A DNA stretch of 64,000 nucleotides, taken from positions 7,061 to 71,060 of the forward strand of contig NZ_JAYGHW010000010.1 in NCBI RefSeq assembly GCF_034932185.1, read 5' to 3'. This stretch comes from Spirulina sp034932185. Its GTDB lineage: Bacteria; Cyanobacteriota; Cyanobacteriia; Cyanobacteriales; Spirulinaceae. Shown here piece by piece: positions 8,605 to 16,722 of this stretch (the first letter of the stretch is position 1; every line of letters begins with the position of its first letter). A program made the position numbers and the translations under genes. The notes under the pieces are model-generated. The model was given only the letters and a program-made list of their open reading frames with translations, was not told the DNA's origin and did no database searches.

Positions 8605-9849
8605 ATGCCCCCTCTGCCTGATGTTCTCACCGCTACGCCGGACTCCCTTACTCCCCGATGGCGCGATCGCCTCGCTCAACTTCACCTTAGCCCAGAACAG
8701 TTATTGTTTCCCCAAACGGTTGAGGAATTAGGGGCGATCGCCCGCCATTGCTACACCCACGGCCAAACCTATCGCCCCTGTGGAGCAGGGACAAAACTCC
8801 CTTGGGGGAGAGAGGGTGCGCCCTTGAATTATTTGGTGAGTATGGCTGCCCTCAATGGGATCATTGATCATGCCGTTGGGGATTTAACGATTACGGTGGC
8901 CGCCGGAGCCACCTTAGCCACCGTTCAAAGCCACCTGGCCGCTAGTGATCAATTTCTTCCCCTTGATCCCAGTTATCCCCAAACCGCCACCTTGGGGGGG
9001 ATTGTGGCCACAGGGGACGCAGGTAGTTGGCGGCAGCGTTATGGGGGGGTGCGAGATTTGCTGTTAGGGATTGGGTTTGTGCGGGCGGATGGAACGGCGG
9101 CGAAGGCCGGCGGGCGGGTGGTGAAGAATGTGGCCGGTTATGATTTGATGAAGTTGCTCACGGGTTCCTTTGGGACATTGGCGACGATTACAGAATTGAC
9201 GTTCCGCACCTACCCCCGGCCGGCCATGGGGACAACGCAGATTTATACAGGTTCCTTAGCAGCCATTACCGCCGCCTCTGGACCGCTCCTCAAAATCGCT
9301 CCGGTACGGTGGGATCTTTGCAATCGCGAACTGTTAAGGCAGTGGGATTTGGGGGGAGAGTTGGGGATGATCCTTGAGTTTGCGGGGATGCCTGCCACGG
9401 TGAAGATGCAGCAGGATCAAGGGGGGGCGATCGCCCAACAGGCCGGTTTAAAGGTGACTTCTCCCGGTAATCACCTCTGGGCCAGGGTGGGGGATCAGTT
9501 GCGGCCAGGGGATGGGGCAATGATGGGTCGTTTTGGCGTGTCACCGGCTGCTTTGGGGGAAATTCTCACCACCGTTCCGCCGGGCATCGTCGCCCTAGGC
9601 CATCGCCAAAGTGGCCTTGGGCAATTCTGCTACACCCGTTCCCCGCGTTTGGATGAATTGCGCCGTTTCCGCCGCCGCTGCGAACAAAATCAAGGTTTCC
9701 TCACTCTCCTCACCGCCCCCCCTGAAATCAAAGCTCAGTTTGAGCCTTGGGGCTATCCGGGCAATGCGGTGGGGTTAATGCGGGCGGTCAAAGCCCAGTT
9801 TGACCCACAAAATTTGTTGAGTCCGGGTTGCTTTGTGGGAGGAATTTAG
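8605..9849 (+). CDS. glcE: FAD-binding oxidase, glycolate oxidase subunit GlcE-like
   Basis: A 414-residue protein from ATG 8605 (MPPLPDVLTATP). The frame runs 47 codons further upstream, but only through heptad repeats. The N-terminal two-thirds is an FAD-linked oxidase (FAD_binding_4) domain: GAGTKLPWG, VAAGATLATVQSHL, PQTATLGGIVATGDAGSWRQRYGG and GGRVVKNVAGYDLMKLLTGS. The Gly-rich PP-loop segments and the VKNVAGYDL stretch are typical of GlcE, the FAD-binding partner of GlcD in photorespiratory glycolate oxidation. It could instead be another small FAD/FMN dehydrogenase of the same family, since no glcD or glcF lies beside it. The C-terminus (NLLSPGCF) matches the family end. Confidence 0.82.
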   Translation: MPPLPDVLTATPDSLTPRWRDRLAQLHLSPEQLLFPQTVEELGAIARHCYTHGQTYRPCGAGTKLPWGREGAPLNYLVSMAALNGIIDHAVGDLTITVAAGATLATVQSHLAASDQFLPLDPSYPQTATLGGIVATGDAGSWRQRYGGVRDLLLGIGFVRADGTAAKAGGRVVKNVAGYDLMKLLTGSFGTLATITELTFRTYPRPAMGTTQIYTGSLAAITAASGPLLKIAPVRWDLCNRELLRQWDLGGELGMILEFAGMPATVKMQQDQGGAIAQQAGLKVTSPGNHLWARVGDQLRPGDGAMMGRFGVSPAALGEILTTVPPGIVALGHRQSGLGQFCYTRSPRLDELRRFRRRCEQNQGFLTLLTAPPEIKAQFEPWGYPGNAVGLMRAVKAQFDPQNLLSPGCFVGGI

Positions 9850-9877
9850 GGGAATGGGGAATGTTGGGGGTTGATGG

Positions 9878-9902
9878 GGGGCGAAAAATTTTTCGCCCCT
9901 AC
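9878..9902. repeat. Short palindrome, family A (GGGGCGAAAAATTTTTCGCC core)
   Basis: A perfect inverted repeat downstream of the GlcE-like gene, one of at least twelve copies in the window. It could act as a transcription terminator for the upstream gene. Confidence 0.8.
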
Positions 9903-9917
9903 AAAATGAATGCTCCG

Positions 9918-10236
9918 CCACCTGCGTTCCGCGAGGTGGGGGTGTCTACAAGGATTTATCCCTCGTGACAGGTGGCATTCTCACCGTGTTGCAGGAACTT
10001 TTGCCCGCATACACCCCTAAGTCGTTTCCGCTTAGGACTGACGAATAGCTTTGCCCTGAGTCTGACGTTGATTAACCGACTACAGAGGACTTATAGGTCG
10101 TTTTACCTTTCTCAACCAATCGTGTCTCTGGGGAGTTCGGGTTCTATGCCCGCCCATTACCGTGCCAGTTAAGATATGGGGATTATACCACAATCTCCGC
10201 TCCTTGACCCCCACCTGGGAGGGTGCGAGGTGGGGG
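9918..10236 (-). mobile_element. Candidate non-autonomous IS200/IS605-type element or tnpB-end remnant
   Basis: About 320 bp without a convincing gene, bounded by two similar hairpins. One is at 9918-9939 (CCACCT...AGGTGG with a GC-rich loop). The other is at 10208-10236 (CCCCCACCT...AGGTGGGGG). Read on the minus strand, both begin CCCCCACCTCGC, as expected of the subterminal palindromes of an IS200/IS605-like element. Just inside the right-hand hairpin is an extended -10 promoter (TGGTATAAT, 10182-10190) that would transcribe the interior on the minus strand. The interior holds a stem-loop at 10016-10036 (CCTAAG/CTTAGG). The transcript could be a relic of an omega-RNA or an unrelated small RNA. 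Element type is inferred. Confidence 0.4.
10182..10190 (-). promoter_or_regulatory. Extended -10 promoter inside the candidate element
   Basis: TGGTATAAT on the minus strand is a perfect extended -10 hexamer. It points into the non-coding interior of the 9918-10236 element. No strong -35 is needed for this promoter type. Confidence 0.45.
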
Positions 10237-10317
10237 AGTGCGTCGCTAATTTTGTTCAAAGGAGAGAGGAAAAAGGAGAGAGAAACGAGCAGATCAATTG
10301 TCGCAACTTCTCCCTTC

Positions 10318-10896
10318 CTACTCCCCCCCCAAATGATGCAAAATTTGCTGCGTAATCACCTCTGGGGCTGCGGTTCCATCTAAAGGTAAAAGTTTCCCCC
10401 GTGAGCCGTAATATTCGAGGATGGGGGGGATTTGTTCGCGGAAATGTTTGAGGCGACGGTGGAGGATTTCGGGGGTGTCATCAGGACGCGATCGCCCCAA
10501 GGATCGCTCCAGCATCACCGCTTCGCTCACATCTAGATAAAGGGCATAGTCTACGCGATGATGAAAATCATCAAGGACAAAATCTAATTCTTCGGCTTGG
10601 ACGGTGGTGCGGGGGTAGCCTTCGAGGATCCAACCAGAATCTAAATGGGGTTGCAATAATCCCAGGCGAATCAACTGCACCATGAAATCATCGGGAACGA
10701 GTTCGCCTTTTTCGACGTAGGGCTTGGCTTTTGTGCCGAGAAAGGTGTCATTGGTGATCGCCTCTCGTAAAATATCCCCGACGGAAATCCCCACAATTCC
10801 CAATGGTTTTTGGATCACGGCCAACTGTGTCCCTTTGCCGGAACCGGGCCCTCCTAAAATAATCAGTCTCACGCGCCTTATGCTTCCATCGCTCAC
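10318..10896 (-). CDS. adk: Adenylate kinase (short form)
   Basis: A 192-residue nucleoside monophosphate kinase catalysing ATP + AMP = 2 ADP. The P-loop GGPGSGKGTQ sits near residues 15-24. The AMP-binding segment (VGDILREAITNDTFLGTKAKPYV), GYPRTTVQAEEL and the arginine cluster RSRPDDTPEILHRRLKHF are present. The LID region is short and lacks the four-cysteine zinc motif, as in other short bacterial adenylate kinases. The frame starts with GTG at 10896; another GTG at 10872 (VRLIILGGPG) would give a more conventional N-terminus. It does not sit in the usual ribosomal-protein operon, so it may be a second adk. Confidence 0.85.
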   Translation of the reverse strand: MSDGSIRRVRLIILGGPGSGKGTQLAVIQKPLGIVGISVGDILREAITNDTFLGTKAKPYVEKGELVPDDFMVQLIRLGLLQPHLDSGWILEGYPRTTVQAEELDFVLDDFHHRVDYALYLDVSEAVMLERSLGRSRPDDTPEILHRRLKHFREQIPPILEYYGSRGKLLPLDGTAAPEVITQQILHHLGGE

Positions 10897-10961
10897 TACT
10901 CCTACTTTAGCGGTTTCGGTAGCCCGATTACTGTCATCGAGAGGAAAGAGGATAGAGTAGT

Positions 10962-11024
10962 GAGAAGAGAGGGAGGTCTAGCATTCTTCCCCACTTCCTA
11001 CTTCCCACTTCCCACTCCTTCCCC
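10962..11024. repeat. Purine- and pyrimidine-rich heptad repeat block
   Basis: Runs of GAGAAGAGAGGG followed by repeated CTTCCCACTTCCCACT units immediately upstream of the DUF4230-like gene. The block resembles those at 8464-8600 and 28097-28201. Confidence 0.6.
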
Positions 11025-11026
11025 CA

Positions 11027-11785
11027 ATGCGATCTATCCCCCAGTTCCCCAAGTTATCCCCTTGGCTCTCCTGCACCGCAGGGGGGGCGATCGCCCTCAC
11101 CTTGGGCTTAACGCTGACGCTCCGGTTTGGCAACCATTGGGCGGGCCAATTGCTTCAGGGTTTAGGGCTACAAACTCCGCCGCCTAGGGTTGATGTGGGT
11201 AGTTTAATCCTCACCCAAATCCGCGAAGCCAGCGAACTGACGACGGCCATTTACACCCTAGAAACCGTTGTCCCTACGGCGCAATCTCGTCAATGGGCCG
11301 GTATCACCATCGGGACGACGAAACTGCTGTACATTGCCCATGGGGAAGTGAAGGCGGGGATTGATTTAAGCCAATTAACGGAGCGTGATATTCAAGTTTC
11401 CGAGGCGGGGATTACGATTCATCTCCCAGCGGTGCAAATTTTGGATCGCAAAATTGATGTGGAGCGATCGCAAGTCTACGACTATAATCGCGGCTTTCTC
11501 GGCCTTGGCCCTGATGCTGCCCCCCAATTGCAAACCCTTGCCCAACGGGAAACCCTCCAGCAGATCACCACGGCGGCCTGTGAGCAGGGGATTCTCACCC
11601 AAGCGGGCGATCGCGCCGAGATCACCATCATCCAACTCCTCACCTTGGCGGGTCACAACAACATTACCGTCACCACTGCCCCCCCGCCCGATTGTGCCGC
11701 GTTGGTTTCAATGGGAACGACACCGGAAAGAAGGGCGAAAAATTTTTCGCCCCTACGCCCACCCATCATTCAAAGGGGGCAATGA
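11027..11785 (+). CDS. DUF4230-like membrane-anchored protein with repeat-derived C-terminus
   Basis: A 252-residue protein. An N-terminal hydrophobic segment (about residues 14-33) suggests a membrane anchor. A soluble domain follows, with LETVVPTAQSRQWAGITIGTTKLLYIAHGEVKAGIDLSQL and a later ITIHLPAVQILDRKIDVERSQVYDYNRGFLG. This pattern matches the DUF4230 family, whose function is unknown. The last roughly 20 codons (after TTPERR) are encoded by a family-A palindrome at 11733-11756. The natural stop was therefore probably lost and the protein now ends in repeat-encoded residues (AKNFSPLRPP). Its 3' end overlaps the convergent RodZ-like gene by 20 bp. Confidence 0.75.
   Translation: MRSIPQFPKLSPWLSCTAGGAIALTLGLTLTLRFGNHWAGQLLQGLGLQTPPPRVDVGSLILTQIREASELTTAIYTLETVVPTAQSRQWAGITIGTTKLLYIAHGEVKAGIDLSQLTERDIQVSEAGITIHLPAVQILDRKIDVERSQVYDYNRGFLGLGPDAAPQLQTLAQRETLQQITTAACEQGILTQAGDRAEITIIQLLTLAGHNNITVTTAPPPDCAALVSMGTTPERRAKNFSPLRPPIIQRGQ
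11733..11756. repeat. Short palindrome, family A, inside a coding region
   Basis: A copy of the GGGCGAAAAATTTTTCGCCC element inside the 3' end of the DUF4230-like gene, encoding residues AKNFSPL. Confidence 0.8.
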
Positions 11786-12566
11786 TACTATCTGGGGGAA
11801 CGATCTGCGGTTGTGGGCTAGGGGTAAATTGTTGATGGGGGGCTTGGATTTCACTGGGCGCGGGGGAATGCCAAGGCAATAAGGATTCAATGGCATTGGC
11901 ATTTAGCCCCGCTGCTACCCAACCGTAGCCGCCAATCATGCCGGCGATCGCCACCGTGTACCCCGCATAAACCGCGAAGGGCGTTGGCTCATGGAGGGCG
12001 TGACGACAGCGATCGTGAAGCAGCGGATTATACCAGGAAGGCATGACGTTATCAGGGAGCGTTTTACCTGGGCGTTGGGCTAATTCAAGCAATTCTAGGG
12101 CTTGACCAATGCGTCGAATAAACCCTTGAAGATAAATCTCTTCTGGCAAAACCTCAATTTCTCCCGCTTCCAATGCCTTAATATGCACCACCGGAATCAG
12201 CGTGCGGCGGGCTAGTTCCCCTTGAGTGATGCGGCGGGCTTGGCGCACCCGCTTAATCTGTCGGCCAATCTGCTCATATTCCTGGCGGATCGGATCCACC
12301 GGCTCCGGCTCGATGGGGGGCAGTTGAGGACGCGGCGGCGGCGGCGTAGGGGCCGGTTGGTTCGCCAAATAGGTTAACGTTGTTTGCACCGCTTCATGGT
12401 TTAATGCCCGCAGGAGTGCATGGATCACCTCTGGCCGCTCCCCGGTCAAATGTTGTAAAGCCGTCAATGCCCCTTGATAGATCTGGCCTTGGGTTAATTG
12501 TGTTTCAATTTGGCTAGAGATGGAGGTGGTCAGACTCCCCGTTTGGCCCGTCGTTGGTAATTCCAT
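11766..12566 (-). CDS. RodZ-like helix-turn-helix protein with transmembrane segment
   Basis: A 266-residue protein from ATG 12566 (MELPTTGQTGSL); the frame can also start at a TTG at 12581. A helical N-terminal part and a proline-rich stretch precede an HTH_25-type domain (about residues 100-160: IGRQIKRVRQARRITQGELARRTLIPVVHIKALEAGEIEVLP). A hydrophobic helix follows (about 203-222, VYAGYTVAIAGMIGGYGWVAAG), then a proline-rich tail. Cytoplasmic HTH, membrane helix and external tail is the RodZ arrangement, linked in other bacteria to MreB-dependent cell shape. Cyanobacterial homologues are often annotated only as HTH proteins, so RodZ is an inference. It overlaps the convergent DUF4230 gene. 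Confidence 0.75.
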   Translation of the reverse strand: MELPTTGQTGSLTTSISSQIETQLTQGQIYQGALTALQHLTGERPEVIHALLRALNHEAVQTTLTYLANQPAPTPPPPRPQLPPIEPEPVDPIRQEYEQIGRQIKRVRQARRITQGELARRTLIPVVHIKALEAGEIEVLPEEIYLQGFIRRIGQALELLELAQRPGKTLPDNVMPSWYNPLLHDRCRHALHEPTPFAVYAGYTVAIAGMIGGYGWVAAGLNANAIESLLPWHSPAPSEIQAPHQQFTPSPQPQIVPPDSIIAPFE

Positions 12567-12602
12567 AGGATGTATTGTCAATGAACAATCAAAAGTAGGA
12601 GA

Positions 12603-12628
12603 GCGATAGGTACGCTAATGCGGATCGC
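12603..12628. repeat. Dispersed imperfect palindrome (GGCGATAGGTRCGCTAAYGC type)
   Basis: Second of four copies in the window. It lies upstream of the RodZ-like gene in the 308-bp divergent gap before parA. Apart from this repeat, I see no clear feature in that gap. Confidence 0.6.
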
Positions 12629-12874
12629 CCCATCACCCCCACCACCACCGCTAAACCCAAACCAGATGGAGCGATGGCTGATCCTCAAAAACCCACCCTT
12701 TGAAACAGAGGTTAAGGTTTATTGTGGTTTTCGAGTCAGCCGGCGGGAAGTCCGGAATTTTTTTTAAACGTCGAAAAAATTCAGTGCATTGGCCAGGGGA
12801 ACAACCCCAGGGATAATTCCTGAGCAAATCGTCATCTTAATGACGTACCCGATAACTCCCGATAAGGATAAACC

Positions 12875-13762
12875 ATGACCGTTGTACTCAGCACCATTAA
12901 TATGAAAGGGGGGGTAGGTAAAACTACACTCACCGTTAACCTCGCCGCTTGCTTAGTGCGGGATCATCACCAACGAGTCTTAATCGTTGATCTCGATTCA
13001 CAAATTAGCGGCACATTAAGCGTGATCTCCCCCCAAGAATTTGGCCGCTTGCGACGGGGACGACGTACCATTAGTTATTTAATTGATAAAGTCGTGCGGC
13101 CCTACATTGCCCGAAAATTGTCAACAATAGATATGATTTTACCCGGCGTTTGTGATTTACCGGGCTTAGATTTATTAACGGGAGATATTGAGCTATACGA
13201 TGAATATACCGTTACAGAGGCTCTGTATAAAAAATCCCTAGAACCCGAACAAAATCAAAAATTTTCCACCACTTGGCAGGGGTTTGAACAGGATTTAATT
13301 TCCTCAATTTTAGAACCGATTCGGGGCAATTATGATTATATTTTAATTGACTGTGCGCCGGGGTATAACCTACTGACTCGGAGCGCCATTGTTGCCAGTG
13401 ATTTTTATCTACTCCCGGCTCGACCGGAACCCCTTTCTTTGGTGGGGATTCAATTGCTTCAGCAGCGCATTGATAAGCTCCAAGCGCAATATCAGCCGGA
13501 ACTGGCCCTAAAACTTTTAGGCATTGTGTTTATTCAATCGGGGGGCTTTTTAAACAATCGCTACTATAACCAAGTGATGCAGCGCATTAAGCAGGATTTC
13601 AACCCAGGGCAACTGTTTCAAACGACAATCCCCCTGGATGTCAATGTGGCGAAGGCAGTGGATAGCTTTACCCCAGTGGTGCTCAATACCCCCAATACCG
13701 CCGGGTCTAAGGCTTTTGGAAAATTAACCCTAGAGTTCTTAGAAAAAGTTGTTGCGAGGTAA
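12875..13762 (+). CDS. ParA/MinD-family ATPase (orphan)
   Basis: A 295-residue deviant Walker ATPase. The N-terminus MTVVLSTINMKGGVGKTTLT contains the ParA signature KGGVGKTT. The Walker A' motif is VLIVDLDSQ and the Walker B region YDYILIDCAPGYNLLT. Such ATPases position DNA or protein cargo on the nucleoid. No ParB or parS-like neighbour is present, so it is an orphan; it could serve chromosome segregation, carboxysome-like positioning or another cargo. The insert between residues 50 and 110 (FGRLRRGRRTISYLIDKVV) is typical of ParA-like chromosomal ATPases. It ends 8 bp before a family-A palindrome that may terminate transcription. Confidence 0.88.
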   Translation: MTVVLSTINMKGGVGKTTLTVNLAACLVRDHHQRVLIVDLDSQISGTLSVISPQEFGRLRRGRRTISYLIDKVVRPYIARKLSTIDMILPGVCDLPGLDLLTGDIELYDEYTVTEALYKKSLEPEQNQKFSTTWQGFEQDLISSILEPIRGNYDYILIDCAPGYNLLTRSAIVASDFYLLPARPEPLSLVGIQLLQQRIDKLQAQYQPELALKLLGIVFIQSGGFLNNRYYNQVMQRIKQDFNPGQLFQTTIPLDVNVAKAVDSFTPVVLNTPNTAGSKAFGKLTLEFLEKVVAR

Positions 13763-13770
13763 GGCTCTAT

Positions 13771-13797
13771 GTAGGGGCGAAAAATTTTTCGCCCCTA
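13771..13797. repeat. Short palindrome, family A
   Basis: A perfect copy (GTAGGGGCGAAAAATTTTTC followed by the matching arm) just downstream of the parA-like gene. Confidence 0.85.
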
Positions 13798-13929
13798 TGC
13801 CCAATTGGGGATTGAGAGGATTAAACTACAAACAAAACGCTCGTCGTGTAGACTTTCGTTCACTGACCGTTAGGGGGGAAAGCTGTAGTACAATATTCAA
13901 GCTGTATTGCTTGGAATGGATAACAGACT

Positions 13930-15225
13930 GTGATTGAACGCTACACCCTGCCGGAGATGGGGCAATTGTGGACAGATGCCTATAAGTTTAAAACCTGGTT
14001 ACAGGTGGAAATTGCAGTCTGTGAAGCCCAGGCGGAACTGGGCTATATCCCCGTTGAGGCAGTGGAGGAGATCAAAGCCAAAGCCAACTTTGATCCAGCC
14101 CGGATTTTGGACATTGAAGCAGAAGTTCGCCATGATGTGATCGCCTTCCTGACGAATGTTAATGAATATGTCGGGGATGCGGGCCGCTACATTCACCTCG
14201 GCATGACCAGTTCTGATGTGTTGGATACGGGCTTGGCGTTGCAGATGGTGGCTAGTTTGGATCTGATCCTTGAAAAAGTGGAGGAACTGAGCCAGGCAAT
14301 CCGTTACCAAGCCCAACAGCACCGCTATACGGTGATGGTGGGTCGTTCCCATGGGATTCATGCGGAGCCGATTACCTTTGGGTTTAAGTTAGCGGGTTGG
14401 TTGGCCGAAGTGTTGCGGGGGCGCGATCGCCTCGTCCATTTGCGGGAAGAAATCGCCGTGGGGAAAATTTCCGGGGCAGTGGGAACCTATGCCAACCTTG
14501 ATCCCCAGGTGGAGGCATTGGCCTGTCAAAAATTAGGGTTAACCCCCGATACTGCTTCTACACAGGTGATTTCCCGCGATCGCCACGCCCAATTTCTCCA
14601 ACAATTGGCCCTCTTGGCTGCCTCCCTCGAACGGTTTGCTGTGGAAATTCGCAACCTCCAACGCACCGATGTTTTAGAGGTGGAGGAATTTTTCTCCAAA
14701 GGACAAAAAGGCTCCTCTGCCATGCCCCACAAACGCAACCCGATCCGCTCGGAAAGGCTCACCGGCATGGCCCGCATTGTCCGGGGGAATGCGATGGCGG
14801 GGTTAGAAAATGTCGCCCTCTGGCATGAGCGGGATATTTCCCACAGTTCTGTGGAGCGGGTCGTGATGCCCGATAGCTGCATCCTTACCCATTTCATGCT
14901 CAATGAAACGACGCATTTGATTCAAAAGCTGTTAGTTTACCCGGAAAATATGCAGCGGAATATGAATGTTTACGGCGGCGTAATTTTCAGTCAGCGCGTC
15001 CTTTTAGCCCTGGTGGAAAAAGGGATGAGTCGAGAGGAGGCCTATCGCTTGGTTCAGGGTTGCGCCCATAGTGAATGGAATGTGCCGGGGGGCGATTTCC
15101 GCGCCCAAGTGGAGGCGAACCAAGAAATTGGTCAACTCCTGAATATCGAGGAGATCGCCGATTGTTTTGATCCCCAGCATCATCTCCGTTATTTAGATGA
15201 AATCTATCAACGGCTGGCGATTTAG
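13930..15225 (+). CDS. purB: Adenylosuccinate lyase
   Basis: A 431-residue enzyme of purine biosynthesis. It splits fumarate from SAICAR and from adenylosuccinate. The fumarase/aspartase superfamily signature SSAMPHKRNP (about residues 262-271) is intact. The other conserved blocks are also present: MTSSDVLDTGLALQM (around residue 95), the catalytic-histidine region GRSHGIHAEP (about 139-148) and LENVALWHERDISHSSVER. The start is GTG at 13930. The upstream gap carries a family-A palindrome and a possible -10 (TACAAT), but no convincing riboswitch. It is a single gene, normal length, with high confidence. Confidence 0.95.
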   Translation: MIERYTLPEMGQLWTDAYKFKTWLQVEIAVCEAQAELGYIPVEAVEEIKAKANFDPARILDIEAEVRHDVIAFLTNVNEYVGDAGRYIHLGMTSSDVLDTGLALQMVASLDLILEKVEELSQAIRYQAQQHRYTVMVGRSHGIHAEPITFGFKLAGWLAEVLRGRDRLVHLREEIAVGKISGAVGTYANLDPQVEALACQKLGLTPDTASTQVISRDRHAQFLQQLALLAASLERFAVEIRNLQRTDVLEVEEFFSKGQKGSSAMPHKRNPIRSERLTGMARIVRGNAMAGLENVALWHERDISHSSVERVVMPDSCILTHFMLNETTHLIQKLLVYPENMQRNMNVYGGVIFSQRVLLALVEKGMSREEAYRLVQGCAHSEWNVPGGDFRAQVEANQEIGQLLNIEEIADCFDPQHHLRYLDEIYQRLAI

Positions 15226-15338
15226 CACGGTGAGACTGGGCAATGGATGGAAAAATCTGTTATCACAGGGGGGCGATCGCCTCCAGTTAGCCATGCAGTC
15301 GTAGAGCGATCGCCTTGATTGTTACTCAACAAACACCA

Positions 15339-16031
15339 ATGGTTTTATTGCAGAGTATTGTTAACACCGTGCCACTGTTGCGGGTTATCCCTTGGGGGTT
15401 ACTGCATTTGCTGATCTTGGGGGCTTGTACCGTTAAGGTAGATTTAGGGGAAACGCCCTCCCTCTCCATTGCTCCGGGTACAGGTGAAGAAGTGGCTTCC
15501 CCGGCTCAACCGGCTACCCCTGCCCCCACAGCGGCCAATCCCTCGCCGGCCAATTCCCTGACTACAACCGTCGCGGCTACCCCCGACGATAGCCCCCGCT
15601 TGTTAGCTGATGGCATCACCCTTTCTCCTTCCAACCGTTATCAAAATCAATCTCTTTCCCCAGCCCTCTTTGAAGAAATCCCTTGGTGGGGGGAAGCTTG
15701 CAAAATCTATCCCGCTCAGGTCGTCGTGGCCAGTGTTTGCAACTATAAGCGGGAATATCAATTTGTTGATGGCGTGCTGGAAATGGTGGCCTATGGCACG
15801 GAAGGGGCTGGGGCCGTATTTCGCCCCGATCAACCGATGACGGTACAGGCTGCTAAGGATCTCGGCTGGATTCTCTCAAGGGGCCAAGTGAGCCAGAACA
15901 ATATCACGGAAGAAAATGATCAGTGGTTGGTCTTTGAAGACACCGATCACAGTGGGGCAGGAGCCAATCTCACCCTTGAATTAAAGGGGGGTGAAGTGGT
16001 GCATATCGCCTTCCAAGTCTGGACACCTTAG
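15339..16031 (+). CDS. Predicted lipoprotein of unknown function
   Basis: A 230-residue protein from ATG 15339; the frame extends 8 codons upstream to a TTG. A signal sequence with a lipobox (LLILGAC, Cys30) predicts lipid attachment. A low-complexity Pro/Ala/Thr linker follows (about residues 48-85). A compact C-terminal domain then holds two cysteines (EACKIYPAQ and SVCNYKREY) that could form a disulfide. The domain ends ELKGGEVVHIAFQVW. I do not recognise a characterised family. Nearby genes give no functional clue. Confidence 0.72.
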   Translation: MVLLQSIVNTVPLLRVIPWGLLHLLILGACTVKVDLGETPSLSIAPGTGEEVASPAQPATPAPTAANPSPANSLTTTVAATPDDSPRLLADGITLSPSNRYQNQSLSPALFEEIPWWGEACKIYPAQVVVASVCNYKREYQFVDGVLEMVAYGTEGAGAVFRPDQPMTVQAAKDLGWILSRGQVSQNNITEENDQWLVFEDTDHSGAGANLTLELKGGEVVHIAFQVWTP

Positions 16032-16085
16032 GGGATAGAGGGGCGATCGCCCCCTCAAAAATCCGGTTTTGGCATTAATCGGCAT

Positions 16086-16117
16086 GGGGGCGAAAAAATG
16101 AAACCTTTCGCCCCTAC
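16086..16117. repeat. Short palindrome, family A, degenerate
   Basis: GGGGGCGAAAAAATG joined to AAACCTTTCGCCCCTAC: an interrupted version of the family-A palindrome, between the convergent lipoprotein and VOC genes. Confidence 0.65.
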
Positions 16118-16149
16118 TGAATACAGTTCAGATCAGGATTTCCACCAGG

Positions 16150-16578
16150 TTAGCGATCGCCCACAGCGGCCCCGGCTTGGGGGCTAAAAATTGCCTCGGC
16201 GTGACAGTAATATTTAAATTCCAAGAGGTTATAAAAGGGATCTTCTAAAAAGAAGGTGCGATGCTCGGTGAGTTGACCGGGAAAGCGGCGTTTTTCTGGT
16301 TCCCGAAACTGGAGATCATGGCTTTGAGCGCGGCTTAAAATGGCCTCCCAATCCGCTTCAACGGGAAAAATTAAGCCAAAATGGCGGGGATAAATGCCCC
16401 GTTGGGGGGTGAGGGGTTCGTGGGCAACATGGGCCACGACTTGATGATCCCAAAAGTTCAAAATCATTGCTTGGGGGGATTCTCGCCCGACGGTACAACC
16501 AAGCCCCTCAACATAAAATTCTTTGGCTTTGGCAATATCATTGATCGGAATGGCCAGGTGAAAGAGGGGTGCAGTCAT
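16150..16578 (-). CDS. VOC-family protein (glyoxalase/dioxygenase superfamily)
   Basis: A 142-residue single-domain protein with the paired beta-alpha-beta-beta-beta pattern of the vicinal oxygen chelate fold. FHLAIPINDIAKAKEFYVEGLGC forms the first module and HFGLIFPVEADWEAI the second. The latter leads to FFLEDPFYNLLEFKYY, whose terminal Glu is the usual third metal ligand. His7 and His66 (PRHFGLIF) are plausible metal ligands. The substrate cannot be deduced; family members include glyoxalases and extradiol-type enzymes. It is monocistronic, preceded by two family-A palindromes on its upstream side. Confidence 0.82.
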   Translation of the reverse strand: MTAPLFHLAIPINDIAKAKEFYVEGLGCTVGRESPQAMILNFWDHQVVAHVAHEPLTPQRGIYPRHFGLIFPVEADWEAILSRAQSHDLQFREPEKRRFPGQLTEHRTFFLEDPFYNLLEFKYYCHAEAIFSPQAGAAVGDR

Positions 16579-16631
16579 GGGTTTATGGATGCCTAAATGT
16601 TCTTAGTCTACTATTTTTGCGGGAGTGGGAA

Positions 16632-16689
16632 GTAGGGGCGAAAAACCTTTCGCCCTCCCCATCGTAGGGGCGAAAAATTTTTCGCCCCC
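16632..16689. repeat. Two adjacent family-A palindromes
   Basis: Two copies (16632-16656 and 16663-16689) separated by a few bases. They lie between the VOC gene and the pentapeptide-repeat gene. Confidence 0.8.
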
Positions 16690-16722
16690 AAGTCCATCCA
16701 GGGAAAAACGAGATCCCCCCCC

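Noticed and set aside
9972..10172. Plus-strand open frame of 66 codons
   Set aside because: It lies across the structured interior of the hairpin-bounded element, has no start context and reads as low-information sequence; it is the antisense of the likely transcript.
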